A stretch of DNA of 64,000 bases from an uncultured Cyclobacteriaceae bacterium (GTDB lineage Bacteria; Bacteroidota; Bacteroidia; Cytophagales; Cyclobacteriaceae): assembly GCA_905479015.1 (NCBI GenBank), contig CAJQKV010000035.1, positions 62,001 to 126,000 of the forward strand, read 5' to 3'. Of the stretch, positions 1 to 9,036 are shown one piece after another. The notes beneath the pieces are model-generated. The model worked only from the letters and a program-made list of their open reading frames with translations. It searched no databases and was not told the origin of the DNA. The position numbers and the translations under genes are program-made. Within the stretch, counting starts at the first letter, position 1, and every line of letters begins with the position of its first letter.

Positions 1-834
1 ATTGTTTCTGTTTTGGCCAATGTATTAAATGTTTTGCTGAATTACGCCTTTATCTATGGTCACTGGGGGTTTTCTGAAATGGGGCTCAATGGAGCAGGTT
101 ACGCTACTTTGATTTCTCGATGTGTTATGGTGATTTTAATGATGGTATTGACCCGAGATATGTGGCGTGGTTTAAGTGGATATTTTGATTTGAAAGTGAT
201 CAAGCGTTTGCTAAGAATTGGAGTACCTTCTGGTTTACAGTATGTATTTGAAATAGGGGCATTTTCAATGGCAGGAATTATGGCAGGTTGGATCAGCGCA
301 GCTGCTTTAGCAGCACATCAAATCGCTTTGAATATGGTTGCAGTAACTTATATGGCTGCATCGGGATTGGGCGCAGCTGCAGCTATTAGGATTGCAAATC
401 AAATGGGAAAAAAGGATCTAAAAAATTTAAAATTGGCAGGATTTTCATGCCTGGCCTTGGTAGCTGTTTTTATGTTTTTAGCGGCGATATTCATTATCAT
501 AGCAAGACATTGGTTGATTCAACTATATATTGATGACGAAGCGGTGCAAAAAATTGCCTTAGGGCTGTTGTTAATCGCGGCAGGCTTCCAAATATCGGAT
601 GGTTTACAAGCGGTGGGTTTAGGCATCTTAAGAGGTTTGACAGATGTTAAAGTACCCGCTTTTGTCACTTTTTTTGTCTATTGGATATGTGCCATTCCGG
701 CTAGTTATCTCTTGGCTTTTCATTTTGAGATGGGCCTTTCGGGTATTTGGTATGCCTTATCAGGGGCCTTGACTTTGGCCGCTTTGTTACATATTTTCAG
801 GTTTATTTATCTTACTAATCGGATTCAATTTTAA
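1..834 (+). CDS. MATE family efflux transporter, C-terminal part
   Basis: The reading frame is already open at base 1 and ends in TAA at 832-834, so this is the C-terminal part of a longer gene that begins outside the window. About 277 residues remain, with six or so hydrophobic segments, which matches the second half of a 12-helix MATE (multi-antimicrobial extrusion) exporter. The spacing of polar turns, the small-residue-rich helix with AALAAHQIALN, and the GLGAAAAIRIANQMG segment are typical of the second MATE repeat. Such proteins export cationic or organic compounds across the inner membrane, driven by Na+ or H+. The substrate cannot be read from the sequence. The fold assignment is fairly sure. 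Confidence 0.85.
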   Translation: MVSVLANVLNVLLNYAFIYGHWGFSEMGLNGAGYATLISRCVMVILMMVLTRDMWRGLSGYFDLKVIKRLLRIGVPSGLQYVFEIGAFSMAGIMAGWISAAALAAHQIALNMVAVTYMAASGLGAAAAIRIANQMGKKDLKNLKLAGFSCLALVAVFMFLAAIFIIIARHWLIQLYIDDEAVQKIALGLLLIAAGFQISDGLQAVGLGILRGLTDVKVPAFVTFFVYWICAIPASYLLAFHFEMGLSGIWYALSGALTLAALLHIFRFIYLTNRIQF

Positions 835-900
835 GGTAAAAAGGATTTTTTTTATCCAACTAAGAAAGTCACCTATTTACATTTTCAAACAGTTTTAAGC

Positions 901-908
901 TACTTTTG
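901..908 (+). promoter_or_regulatory. Bacteroidota -7 promoter element (TACTTTTG)
   Basis: TACTTTTG matches the Bacteroidota -7 consensus TAnnTTTG exactly and ends 15 bases before the ATG at 924. This would place transcription start near 913 and leave an 11-base leader. It therefore supports 924 rather than an upstream TTG at 906 as the start of the MFS gene. A -33 TTG is not evident. Confidence 0.5.
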
Positions 909-923
909 CCTCAAATTTATCCT

Positions 924-2129
924 ATGAAAAATCAAAAGGCTGCGCTAGGCTTTATTTTTATCACAGTCCTTATTGATGTGATTGGATTGGGAATTATCAT
1001 ACCGGTGATTCCCAAATTAATCATGGAGTTAAGCGGGGAAGATATCAGCCAAGCTTCTCGTTATGGGGGTTTATTGATGTTCATTTATGCATTTATGCAA
1101 TTCATCTTTGCTCCCATATTAGGAGGGCTGAGTGATCAATTTGGTCGGAGACCTATTCTCTTGATTTCTTTGTTCGGCTTAGGCTTAGATTATCTTTTGG
1201 TAGCTTTTTCAAGTACGCTTTGGTGGCTGTTTTTAGCTCGACTCATTGCAGGTATTGGGGGGGCTAGTTTCACGACTGCATCCGCCTACATAGCAGATAT
1301 TTCATTACCAGAAAAAAGAACGCAAAACTTTGGAATGCTCGGCGCAGCCTTTGGATTGGGATTTATTATTGGCCCCGTCATTGGAGGGATATTGGGAGAT
1401 ATTGGCTCTAGAATTCCTTTTTTTGCAGCTGCAGGGCTGGCTTTAGTTAATTGGTTGTATGGTTATTTTATCTTACCTGAATCCTTGTCTAAATCAAACA
1501 GGCGTTCTTTTAAATTATCTCGAGCAAATCCTTTTGGTACTTTTAATCAGCTCAAAAGACATCCTCTTATCATTGGGTTATCCGTCGCTTTATTCTTCAC
1601 CTACATCGCCCATCATGCCACACAATCAACTTGGGCCTATTTCACTATTGAACGATTTGGCTGGAGTGAAGCTGAAGTAGGATACTCATTAGGTTTTGTC
1701 GGCTTAATGATTGTTCTGGTTCAAGGTTTGATTATTCGTCATGCCGTTAAATTTATGGGTCAGATAAAAGCGGTATATGTTGGCCTTGGTTTCAATATGG
1801 TGGGCATGCTTTTGATTGCCTTCACTACGCAAGGATGGATGATTTATGCCGTAATGTTTCCCTATGCCCTCGGTGGCTTGGCTGGACCTACTATGCAAGC
1901 GATGATGAGCGCTAAGGTAACTTCAGACCAACAGGGGGAACTACAAGGAGGATTGACAAGCCTGATGAGTGTTACTTCCATAATAGGTCCTCTTCTAATG
2001 ACGACAGTTTTTGCTTTTTTTACCGCTGCCAATACGATTTTTTATTTTCCTGGAGCCCCATTCATTCTTGGCACTATTTTAAGTGGGTTGGGATTAATAT
2101 TTGCCTTCAAGACCCTCAAAGAAGCCTAA
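924..2129 (+). CDS. MFS exporter, TetA-like (DHA1) family
   Basis: Predicted 401-residue inner-membrane protein with 12 hydrophobic segments. It has the MFS motif A after the second helix (GGLSDQFGRRP) and a long glycine-rich stretch with FGLGFIIGPVIGG in helix 5, the motif C signature of drug:H+ antiporters. The overall pattern resembles the tetracycline-resistance TetA subgroup, although this subgroup contains many exporters with unknown substrates and resistance should not be assumed. The ATG at 924 is chosen over a TTG at 906 because a -7 promoter element ends at 908. It stands alone, between the MATE exporter and the sigma factor gene. Confidence 0.85.
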   Translation: MKNQKAALGFIFITVLIDVIGLGIIIPVIPKLIMELSGEDISQASRYGGLLMFIYAFMQFIFAPILGGLSDQFGRRPILLISLFGLGLDYLLVAFSSTLWWLFLARLIAGIGGASFTTASAYIADISLPEKRTQNFGMLGAAFGLGFIIGPVIGGILGDIGSRIPFFAAAGLALVNWLYGYFILPESLSKSNRRSFKLSRANPFGTFNQLKRHPLIIGLSVALFFTYIAHHATQSTWAYFTIERFGWSEAEVGYSLGFVGLMIVLVQGLIIRHAVKFMGQIKAVYVGLGFNMVGMLLIAFTTQGWMIYAVMFPYALGGLAGPTMQAMMSAKVTSDQQGELQGGLTSLMSVTSIIGPLLMTTVFAFFTAANTIFYFPGAPFILGTILSGLGLIFAFKTLKEA

Positions 2130-2589
2130 ATAGAAGCTCCCGAATCCATGAGATGATATTGGAAATCAAGTTTTTATCCTTCACTGAATTTTCATTAATG
2201 GCCTGTGGAAGCCCGTTTTTGAGAGGAAAAGAAAGGCGACAACGAAGCGTTTCGGATTGATTTGTAGATCACTCATCTCTCTATGGTTGGTATGCTCCAA
2301 CTTTTACCGGAGATGCATTAACCCATCCATTGTTCGGGAAAATTTTGAAATAAAAAGGGCATCTGTTGGTTTTTCCTATTGATTTTTTTGTATTTGCAAT
2401 TTATTTATTTCTTTTTGATTGAATTAGCACCCTGAAAAAGTTGAAAAGATCATTAATTTTGATTAAATTCGCCAACTTTGTTTGCAATTTTGGTTAAGTC
2501 TTTTGAAGCTTTGTGGCTCAGAACACTTGAACAAGACTTTTAAAAACCCAAAAAGCAAAACATTGAAAGTTTCATCTAATTAATCGTTA
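2130..2589. other. Intergenic region upstream of the primary sigma factor
   Basis: There is no convincing gene in these 460 bases. A 30-codon open stretch at 2261-2353 looks slightly protein-like but has no start codon and no recognisable relatives. The last 150 bases are AT-rich and probably hold the sigma-factor promoter: TAATTTTG at 2454-2461 fits the -7 consensus TAnnTTTG, and CAACTTTG at 2473-2480 and AAGCTTTG at 2506-2513 are one-mismatch alternatives, so which is used is uncertain. Confidence 0.4.
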
Positions 2590-3462
2590 ATGCGACAGCT
2601 AAAGATAACCCAATCAATAACCAATCGAAGAGAAAGTCATACCCTTGAGAAATATTTCACAGAGGTGAGCAATGTTTCCATGATTACCCCTGATGAGGAG
2701 GTTAATCTAGCTCAGAGAATTAGGGAAGGAGATCAATTGGCGTTGGAAAAATTGGTAAAGTCAAATTTAAGATTCGTAGTTTCTGTAGCCAAACAATACC
2801 AAAACAGGAGTTTACCTCTGAATGACTTGATCAATGAAGGGAATTTAGGATTAATTAAAGCAGCGAAAAAATTTGATGAGACCAAGGGTTTCAAATTTAT
2901 TTCATACGCGGTTTGGTGGATCAGGCAATCCATCATGCAGGCGCTGGCTGAGCAATCTAGAATTGTAAGACTTCCCATGAACAAGTCAGGGGCCATCAAC
3001 CAAATCAGAAGGGCCTATGCTGAGCTTGAACAAAAATATGAACGCGAACCGACGGAAGAAGAATTAGCGGATATTTTGGACATGAAGCCCAATGAAATAA
3101 GAAACACATTAGGTGCTGAGGTTAAGCAAACTTCTATGGATGCACCTTTTGGAGAGGAAGAGTCAGGCTCATTGTTGGATGTGTTGGAAAATCAAACCAC
3201 GAGACCCACCGATGGTCAGTTGGTTTTCAATGATTCACTGAAGGTGGAAACGTTGCGGGCCTTGTCGACACTTACGGCAAGAGAAAGAGAAGTTATCATG
3301 ATGAGTTTTGGCATTGCCTTAGACAATCCTTTTACTTTAGAGGAAATAGGTGATGCGATGGGGTTAACGAGAGAACGAGTAAGACAAATTCGTGAAAAGG
3401 CCCTGCAGAAATTGAGAGAACCGAGTAAAAACAGAAGGTTGAAAGAGTTCTGTGCTACCTAA
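2590..3462 (+). CDS. rpoD: Primary RNA polymerase sigma factor (sigma-70)
   Basis: A 290-residue housekeeping sigma factor that directs RNA polymerase to TTG/TAnnTTTG promoters. Region 1.2 is at about residues 15-50. Region 2 follows, with the core-binding and -10 recognition segment LINEGNLGLIKAAKKFD and the region 2.4 helix YAVWWIRQSIMQAL. Region 3 lies at about 135-205, and region 4 ends with the helix-turn-helix FTLEEIGDAMGLTRERVRQ near residues 250-270. It lacks region 1.1 and the large non-conserved insert of the E. coli protein, which is normal for Bacteroidota, whose primary sigma is of this length. It is monocistronic, followed immediately by a strong intrinsic terminator. Confidence 0.95.
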   Translation: MRQLKITQSITNRRESHTLEKYFTEVSNVSMITPDEEVNLAQRIREGDQLALEKLVKSNLRFVVSVAKQYQNRSLPLNDLINEGNLGLIKAAKKFDETKGFKFISYAVWWIRQSIMQALAEQSRIVRLPMNKSGAINQIRRAYAELEQKYEREPTEEELADILDMKPNEIRNTLGAEVKQTSMDAPFGEEESGSLLDVLENQTTRPTDGQLVFNDSLKVETLRALSTLTAREREVIMMSFGIALDNPFTLEEIGDAMGLTRERVRQIREKALQKLREPSKNRRLKEFCAT

Positions 3463-3480
3463 AATTTTAAAAGATAACAG

Positions 3481-3514
3481 AAAAAAGGCCTCGTTTAATG
3501 AGGCCTTTTTTTTT
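3481..3514 (+). terminator. Rho-independent terminator of the sigma factor gene
   Basis: The GGCCTC stem (3487-3492) pairs with GAGGCC (3500-3505) across a 7-base loop, preceded by six A and followed by nine T, so the stem can be lengthened by A-T pairs. It starts 19 bases after the sigma factor stop codon. Confidence 0.9.
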
Positions 3515-3609
3515 GATCTGAGGGCCTATTTTTATCCATATTAAATGGTTCATCGGGTAAGATTTTTGAAAAAAAAAAGATTATTAACCATCCTCAAATT
3601 GATTCAGCT

Positions 3610-3617
3610 TATTTTTG
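3610..3617 (+). promoter_or_regulatory. -7 promoter element (TATTTTTG) for the aminotransferase operon
   Basis: TATTTTTG matches TAnnTTTG exactly, 20 bases before the ATG at 3638, giving a predicted leader of about 16 bases. No clear -33 TTG is present at the expected distance. Confidence 0.5.
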
Positions 3618-3637
3618 TGACTTACTATTAAAATTAA

Positions 3638-4822
3638 ATGGATTTACTTTCAGAAAGAATTAAAGGCATGGTCGAGTCATCTACACTTGCCATGGCAGCC
3701 AAGGCCCGAGAGATGAAGCAGAAGGGCTTCGATGTGATTAGTTTGAGTCTCGGGGAACCAGATTTCAAAACACCTAAACATATTCAAGAAGGTGCAAAAA
3801 AGGCAATAGATGACGGGAAGTATTTTTCATATGCACCGGTCAATGGCTATTTGGATTTAAGAGAGGCGATCAGTGAGAAATTTAAAAAAGAAAATGAGCT
3901 TAATTATGCACCCGATCAAATTGTAGTTTCAAATGGTGCCAAACAATCTATAGCAAATTTGTTTTTGGCATTATTGGATCCAGGTGATGAAGTCATCATA
4001 TATACGCCTTATTGGGTGAGTTATTCGGCACTCGTCGAATTAGCTGAGGGCAAGTGTGTTCTTATTAAGGGGGATATCAAAGATGATTTCAAAGCCAATG
4101 CGGCTCAACTGAAAGCGGCCATAACAGATAAGACCAAAGCAGTTATTTTTTCATCACCCTGTAACCCTACCGGTTCGGTTTTTACCAGAGAAGACTTCGA
4201 AGCGATGGCCCAAGTTTTAAGTGCCCATCCCGAAATCATCGTAATTGCCGATGAGATCTATGAATTGATTAATTTTGCAGGTGCTCACGTGAGTATTGGA
4301 TCGTTGCCAGGTATGGAGGATCGTACCGTTACAGTGAATGGCTTTGCCAAAGGCTTCGCGATGACGGGATGGCGGGTAGGCTACATAGGTGCACCCCTCT
4401 GGTTGGCCAAGGCAGCGAACAAAATCCAAGGGCAAATCACATCCGCAAATTGCTCTATTGCTCAAAGGGCGGCTTTAACAGCCTTAACTTCTCCAAAAGA
4501 GGCGTCTAAAGCCATGGCGAATGCCTATTATCAACGACGTCAATTGGTCTATGATTTATTAAAAAATATACCAGGCGTTGAAGTAAACTTGCCACAAGGA
4601 GCGTTTTACTTTTTTCCAGATGTGAGCAGTTACTTTGGTAAGAAAGGAATCCGTGATGCGGCTGATCTTTGTATTTATTTATTAGAAGAATCGCACGTCT
4701 CTCTGGTTTCAGGAGAGGGTTTTGGCGAGCCGAATTGCCTGAGGTTATCCTATGCGGCTTCAGAAGAAGATTTAAAAATAGCTTTGGCTCGAATAACCAA
4801 AGCACTAGAAAAATTGGCCTGA
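3638..4822 (+). CDS. PLP-dependent aminotransferase class I (aspartate aminotransferase type)
   Basis: A 394-residue fold-type I aminotransferase of the I-gamma subgroup, close to aspartate aminotransferases that move an amino group between aspartate and 2-oxoglutarate. Visible signatures are SLGEPDF near the N-terminus (substrate-recognition segment), NPTG near residue 174 (the Asn that contacts the cofactor), ADEIYE (the Asp that pairs with the pyridine nitrogen), the PLP lysine K238 in FAKGFAMTGWR, and a C-terminal RLSYA with the carboxylate-binding Arg. Substrate could also be prephenate or an aromatic acid, as the subgroup is broad. It is followed after three bases by the heptose-kinase-like gene, so the two are probably cotranscribed. 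Confidence 0.9.
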   Translation: MDLLSERIKGMVESSTLAMAAKAREMKQKGFDVISLSLGEPDFKTPKHIQEGAKKAIDDGKYFSYAPVNGYLDLREAISEKFKKENELNYAPDQIVVSNGAKQSIANLFLALLDPGDEVIIYTPYWVSYSALVELAEGKCVLIKGDIKDDFKANAAQLKAAITDKTKAVIFSSPCNPTGSVFTREDFEAMAQVLSAHPEIIVIADEIYELINFAGAHVSIGSLPGMEDRTVTVNGFAKGFAMTGWRVGYIGAPLWLAKAANKIQGQITSANCSIAQRAALTALTSPKEASKAMANAYYQRRQLVYDLLKNIPGVEVNLPQGAFYFFPDVSSYFGKKGIRDAADLCIYLLEESHVSLVSGEGFGEPNCLRLSYAASEEDLKIALARITKALEKLA

Positions 4823-4825
4823 CCC

Positions 4826-5836
4826 ATGCTTGACCCTACGTTAGCAGATATTTTTACAGCCTTTAAAAAGCTAAAAGTTTTAGTGATTGGAGATGTGATG
4901 TTGGATGCCTACATATATGGAGCGGTTGAGAGAATTTCTCCTGAGGCTCCCGTACCTGTTTTGAATGTGAAATCTCGCGATCAACGATTGGGAGGAGCAG
5001 CTAATGTAGCATTAAATATTCAGTCCCTGGGCGCCATCCCTATTTTATGTTCGGTCATAGGGGAAGATGCGCCAGGGAATGAATTTTTAGGTTTAATGGC
5101 ATCCTCTGGGCTGCCAATCGAGGGAATTGTGAGCAGTACCCATAGACAGACTACTCGGAAAAACAGAGTCATTTCGGGAGGTCATCATCTACTCAGAATT
5201 GATGAGGAAGAGGATCATCCCTTAAATAAGAAAGATAAAAAGCTGCTCAAAACGTGCGTATTAGAAATCATAAAAGATTGCCATGCCATCATCATGGAAG
5301 ATTATGACAAGGGCTGTCTTGATCAAGGGCTGATCTCTGAGATAATGGAGGAGGCCCAAAGACTTAAGATTCCAGTCGCCGTAGATCCTAAAAAACGGAA
5401 TTTCTTACATTTCAAGGGTGCCAGCTTATTTAAGCCGAATCTAAAGGAATTAAATGAAGGCTTAAAAGTGAATATTGATCCTGCTCAGCAAAGTACCATA
5501 TATGAAGCGATTGGTCTTTTAGACAAGCAACTAGGCTGTCAAAATTATTTAATAACCCTATCAGAGCATGGTGTTTTTGCGAGCAAAGGCAAGCAATTTG
5601 TTGGTCATCCAGCTCATGTGAGATCGATTGCTGACGTCTCTGGTGCTGGAGATACGGTGATTTCTATAGCGGCATTAGGCCTTGCTCTTGATTTGCCCTT
5701 GGCATTTTGGTCTGAGTTGGCCAATTTGGGGGGAGGCATTGTTTGTGAGTACCCAGGCGTGGTTCCCATAGATGCCGAACAGCTTCTTGAGGAAGCCCTT
5801 GCTCAGCCACTATTTGAACCTTTTCTTAAGCCTTAA
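4826..5836 (+). CDS. rfaE1: PfkB family kinase, D-glycero-beta-D-manno-heptose-7-phosphate kinase type
   Basis: A 336-residue ribokinase/PfkB-fold kinase resembling the N-terminal domain of HldE (RfaE), which phosphorylates heptose-7-phosphate at C1 on the way to ADP-heptose for the LPS core. N-terminal [11 protein letters not shown] and RLGGAANVA are the sugar-binding signatures of the family, and SGAGDTV near residue 270 carries the catalytic Asp of the anion hole. The cytidylyltransferase domain present in E. coli HldE is absent, so that step would be a separate gene. It lies three bases after the aminotransferase and its 3' end overlaps the convergent hemE by 11 bases. Other PfkB substrates cannot be excluded. 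Confidence 0.8.
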   Translation: MLDPTLADIFTAFKKLKVLVIGDVMLDAYIYGAVERISPEAPVPVLNVKSRDQRLGGAANVALNIQSLGAIPILCSVIGEDAPGNEFLGLMASSGLPIEGIVSSTHRQTTRKNRVISGGHHLLRIDEEEDHPLNKKDKKLLKTCVLEIIKDCHAIIMEDYDKGCLDQGLISEIMEEAQRLKIPVAVDPKKRNFLHFKGASLFKPNLKELNEGLKVNIDPAQQSTIYEAIGLLDKQLGCQNYLITLSEHGVFASKGKQFVGHPAHVRSIADVSGAGDTVISIAALGLALDLPLAFWSELANLGGGIVCEYPGVVPIDAEQLLEEALAQPLFEPFLKP

Positions 5837-6848
5837 AAGCTTTTACGGCTTCAATGAAAATTTTAACGTGATCTGGATGGGTATCTGGATAAACGCCATG
5901 ACCTAAATTGGCAATATGGGGATGGCCTTTAAACTTCTCGAGCATTTTCTTTGTTTCAAGTTCAATGGAGTCCCGATCACCATACAATACACAGGGGTCT
6001 AAATTGCCCTGCAATGTCTTGCCTTTAAGCAATACCCTGGCTTCATTGACGTCCATATTCCAATCTAAGCCGATGGTATTACAGGAGAGATTACTCATTT
6101 CTTTCAAGGCAAAATAGGCACCTTTGGCAAATACAGTGACCGGTACGTCAAGAATGGACTTTGAAATCTTTTCGATATAAGGCATAGAGAATTCTCTGTA
6201 TTGATCCGGTGAAAGTATACCTGCCCAAGAATCGAAAACTTGTATGAGATCAGCTCCTGCGAGTACTTGATTGTGCAGGTATTTAATGGTACTATCGGTA
6301 ATCATACTCAAGACGGTATGCGCTAATTTGGGTTCTTGGATGAGAAATTTCCGTGCATTGGAAAACGTTTTACTTCCCCCTCCTTCTATCATATAGCATA
6401 AAATGGTCCAGGGTGCCCCAGCAAAACCAATAAGAGGAACACGGCCATTGAGTTCTTTTTTAACCAGGCGAATAGCCTCGTAAACATAGTTAAGTTCTCC
6501 ACCTTCAACCTTATGTAATGATTTGATATCTGCTTCGGACTTTAAGGTTTTGGGAAAATGTGGGCCTTTTTTTTCGATCATCTCATAACTTAATCCCATG
6601 GCTTCGGGAATGACTAGAATATCTGAAAAAATAATAGCGGCATCTACGCCCAAGAGATCTACAGGTTGTAAGGTTACTTCTGCTGCCAATTCAGGAGTTT
6701 CAACTAATTCTTTAAATCCACTTAGTTTAGCTCGTACACTTCTGTATTCTGGCAGAATTCTCCCAGCCTGTCTCATGAGCCAAACAGGGGTTCTTTCTGT
6801 CAGTTCACCTTTTGCTGCCCTGATGAGCAGATCATTCTTTAATTGCAT
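5826..6848 (-). CDS. hemE: Uroporphyrinogen decarboxylase
   Basis: A 340-residue cytoplasmic enzyme that removes four acetate carboxyls from uroporphyrinogen III to give coproporphyrinogen III in haem synthesis. The N-terminal [16 protein letters not shown] is the family signature with the substrate-binding Arg residues. [14 protein letters not shown] carries the catalytic Asp. Further conserved blocks are [26 protein letters not shown], and the C-terminal [15 protein letters not shown]. Length is typical. It is a single gene read against its neighbours. The start at 6848 is fixed by the conserved N-terminus, and the promoter lies so close that the mRNA may be leaderless. Confidence 0.97.
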   Translation of the reverse strand: MQLKNDLLIRAAKGELTERTPVWLMRQAGRILPEYRSVRAKLSGFKELVETPELAAEVTLQPVDLLGVDAAIIFSDILVIPEAMGLSYEMIEKKGPHFPKTLKSEADIKSLHKVEGGELNYVYEAIRLVKKELNGRVPLIGFAGAPWTILCYMIEGGGSKTFSNARKFLIQEPKLAHTVLSMITDSTIKYLHNQVLAGADLIQVFDSWAGILSPDQYREFSMPYIEKISKSILDVPVTVFAKGAYFALKEMSNLSCNTIGLDWNMDVNEARVLLKGKTLQGNLDPCVLYGDRDSIELETKKMLEKFKGHPHIANLGHGVYPDTHPDHVKIFIEAVKAFKA

Positions 6849-6852
6849 ATTG

Positions 6853-6882
6853 CAAAGATAATTGGGTAAGATTTTAACTCAA
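6853..6882 (-). promoter_or_regulatory. hemE promoter (TTG-N19-TATCTTTG)
   Basis: Reading on the minus strand, TTG at 6882-6880 is followed by 19 bases and TATCTTTG at 6860-6853, a full match to the Bacteroidota -33/-7 consensus. Only four bases separate the -7 element from the hemE ATG at 6848, which puts the predicted transcription start on or next to the A of the ATG. Confidence 0.7.
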
Positions 6883-6961
6883 TGAATTTGACTTGATGTT
6901 TTAGTATTTAATATGTAATCATGAACTGGTTTCAACTTTTATTTTGTAAAAATGTATTAAG

Positions 6962-7423
6962 CTATTCTATGATTGAGTTGAGTATGCCCAATGAGTTTCC
7001 TAAGAAATAAAATAGAGCACTTTCTATAGAGGCCCAAAGAAGTGCACTGAATAACATCCATTTGATGATTTCTTTTTTCTTGGCTCCGACGGCATTAAGG
7101 AGTAGCGCCCCAATGACCGGACTGAGTACGATGGGAGTGATAAAGGCTACCCCTTTGACACCTGAATACTTCCATATTTTAATAAATCTTCTAGTTCTTG
7201 GCGTAAATTTTTTATTCTTTTTTAGGCTAAAAAAGCGTTGGATAAAAATCTGAATAATATGGTTAAAGAAGGTGATGGAAAAAACGGTTGACATCATCCC
7301 TGCAGTAGTTAATAGGATAGTGGGGCCCATGCCGAGACCATATCCGATACCCAATGCAGGCCCTAAAAAGAAACGAATAGCACTTGAAGCATAAACGGTG
7401 AAGTAGGGTATGATCTCTGTCAT
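6962..7423 (-). CDS. Small integral membrane protein, possibly small multidrug export family
   Basis: A 153-residue protein with four hydrophobic segments. A basic loop (around residues 65-80, rich in Lys/Arg) separates the two halves. The second half has KGVAFITPIVLSPVIGALL, a proline/glycine-rich re-entrant-looking segment reminiscent of the PF06695 'small multidrug export' and DedA-like membrane proteins. That family name reflects homology and not a proven function. No enzyme motif is visible. It stands alone on the minus strand, divergent from the M42-type peptidase. The gene is likely real given its length and clean membrane topology, but its role is unknown. Confidence 0.65.
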   Translation of the reverse strand: MTEIIPYFTVYASSAIRFFLGPALGIGYGLGMGPTILLTTAGMMSTVFSITFFNHIIQIFIQRFFSLKKNKKFTPRTRRFIKIWKYSGVKGVAFITPIVLSPVIGALLLNAVGAKKKEIIKWMLFSALLWASIESALFYFLGNSLGILNSIIE

Positions 7424-7454
7424 TTCTGGAACATCAAACTGTTTTGACTATTTG

Positions 7455-7485
7455 TTTGTTTTTAAATTAGGCTAGTTCATCTTTG
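7455..7485 (+). promoter_or_regulatory. Promoter (TTTG-N19-CATCTTTG) of the M42-type peptidase gene
   Basis: TTTG at 7455-7458, 19 bases of spacing, and CATCTTTG at 7478-7485 (one mismatch to TAnnTTTG) form a good Bacteroidota promoter. The expected start near 7490 leaves a leader of about 19 bases before the TTG start codon at 7509 and supports that unusual start. Confidence 0.6.
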
Positions 7486-7508
7486 CTATCAAAAGTATCT
7501 TAAGAAAA

Positions 7509-8417
7509 TTGGAATTACTTGAAAATTTAATAAATGTTCATGCGCCATCCGGAGAAGAATTTCGGATGAAGGAATTTCTGTTGGATTATATCGCCACACA
7601 GAAGCATGGTTGGAAGGTGATGCCCGAGGTAGTGTATGGGTCTGAATTTCAGGATGTAGTTATGTTAGTTTTCGGTAAACCCAGAACGGCCATTTTTGCC
7701 CATGTAGATACGATTGGATTTACCGTCAGATATGCCAATCAACTGGTGCCAATTGGCGGACCTGAGGCCGAATTGGGATTTGAATTGACCGGAGAAGACA
7801 GCATAGGTCCTATTGATTGTAAGTTACTTGCTCAAGAGGGACGACTTTTCCATGATTTCCCCCGGGGTATTGATAGAGGAACTTCTTTGGTTTTTAAGTC
7901 AAATTTTAGGTTGACAGAAGAATATGTGCAGACCCCATATTTAGACAATCGCTTGGGGGTCTATAATGCCTTAAAAGTTGCTGAGCAATTGGAAGATGGC
8001 GTCATCGCCTTTACCACCTATGAGGAGCATGGCGGTGGGAGTGTACCCTTTGTTCTAAAATATTTAGAAGCGTGCTTTCAAATTAGAAATGCATTGGTAA
8101 GTGACATTACTTGGGTGACAGAGGGAGTTCAGCCAGGTAAAGGTGTGGTCATTTCTTTACGGGACCGCAATATTCCTCGAAAGGTATTTCTTGATAAATT
8201 ATTACAATTGGCCGCAGAAAGTGGCATCCCTTATCAACTTGAAGTAGAAGGTGGGGGTTCTAGTGACGGTAGGGAAATTCAAATGTCTCCATTTCCTATA
8301 GACTGGTGTTTTATTGGGGCACCTGAAGATCATGTTCACTCACCCGATGAACGTGTGCATCTCAAAGATATTGATGCCATGATTGAGATGTATAGTTACC
8401 TCATGAAAAATCTTTAA
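7509..8417 (+). CDS. M42/M20-type zinc aminopeptidase
   Basis: A 302-residue cytoplasmic metallopeptidase resembling the M42 (glutamyl aminopeptidase/cellulase M-like) group within the M20/M28/M42 clan. Metal and catalytic residues are visible in order: FAHVDTIGF (His ligand and adjacent Asp), PYLDNRLG (bridging Asp), TYEEHG (catalytic Glu and Glu ligand), VSDITW (Asp ligand) and the final HVHSPDERV (His ligand). It begins with TTG; the N-terminal ELLENLINVHAPSGEE is the conserved start of the family and a promoter ends 24 bases upstream. At 302 residues it is shorter than the usual 340-360. It precedes adk by 37 bases and may be cotranscribed with it. Confidence 0.8.
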   Translation: MELLENLINVHAPSGEEFRMKEFLLDYIATQKHGWKVMPEVVYGSEFQDVVMLVFGKPRTAIFAHVDTIGFTVRYANQLVPIGGPEAELGFELTGEDSIGPIDCKLLAQEGRLFHDFPRGIDRGTSLVFKSNFRLTEEYVQTPYLDNRLGVYNALKVAEQLEDGVIAFTTYEEHGGGSVPFVLKYLEACFQIRNALVSDITWVTEGVQPGKGVVISLRDRNIPRKVFLDKLLQLAAESGIPYQLEVEGGGSSDGREIQMSPFPIDWCFIGAPEDHVHSPDERVHLKDIDAMIEMYSYLMKNL

Positions 8418-8454
8418 GTTGACCAACTGATAATTTAATTAAACTATAATTAAA

Positions 8455-9030
8455 ATGTTAAACATTGTACTTTTCGGACCTCCTGGAGCAGGTAAAGGAA
8501 CCCAAAGTGAGCTGATTGTAAAGCAATACGGACTTTTGCATTTATCCACGGGAGATCTCTTTAGAAAACATCTGGGAGCAGGGACAGACTTGGGGAAATT
8601 GGCTCAAGGCTATATGGACCAAGGTAATTTAGTTCCGGATGCTGTGGTTATTAAAATGGTTGAAGATCGAATAGCTACAGAATCCACGGCCAAGGGTTTT
8701 ATTTTTGACGGATTTCCAAGAACGGTCCATCAGGCCCTGGCATTGGATCAAATGTTGTTAAAACATGATTTATTGATCACGGGGATGTTATCCCTTGAGG
8801 TGGAAGCTTCAGAACTGCGCATCCGTTTAAGAGAAAGAGGCAAGACTTCAGGGCGAAAAGATGACCAAGATGATATTAAAATTGAAAATAGGATCAAAGT
8901 ATATAACGAAGAAACCAAGCCAGTAGCCGATTACTACAAGCATCAAGATAAATATGTAAGTATTAAAGGAATGGGCTCAATTGCGGCTATATTTCAATTG
9001 ATTACGCATGAATTGGATGCATTTAAATAA
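8455..9030 (+). CDS. adk: Adenylate kinase
   Basis: A 191-residue short-form adenylate kinase that interconverts ATP + AMP and 2 ADP. The P-loop GPPGAGKGT is at residues 8-16. STGDLFR and GFPRT are the AMP-binding blocks. RGKTSGRKDD forms a short LID without the zinc-binding cysteines found in long forms. VYNEETKPVADYY is the conserved C-terminal helix. The length fits Bacteroidota enzymes. Six bases separate it from obgE, so the two form an operon. Confidence 0.97.
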   Translation: MLNIVLFGPPGAGKGTQSELIVKQYGLLHLSTGDLFRKHLGAGTDLGKLAQGYMDQGNLVPDAVVIKMVEDRIATESTAKGFIFDGFPRTVHQALALDQMLLKHDLLITGMLSLEVEASELRIRLRERGKTSGRKDDQDDIKIENRIKVYNEETKPVADYYKHQDKYVSIKGMGSIAAIFQLITHELDAFK

Positions 9031-9036
9031 AAAATC

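Noticed and set aside
906-923. TTG start for the TetA-like MFS gene.
   Set aside because: The TTG is part of the -7 promoter element TACTTTTG, so it lies upstream of the transcription start.
2261-2353. A 30-codon protein-like open stretch (ending in LFGKILK) in the region upstream of the sigma factor.
   Set aside because: No start codon, no recognisable family, and other frames of the same region are equally open; too short to call a pseudogene.
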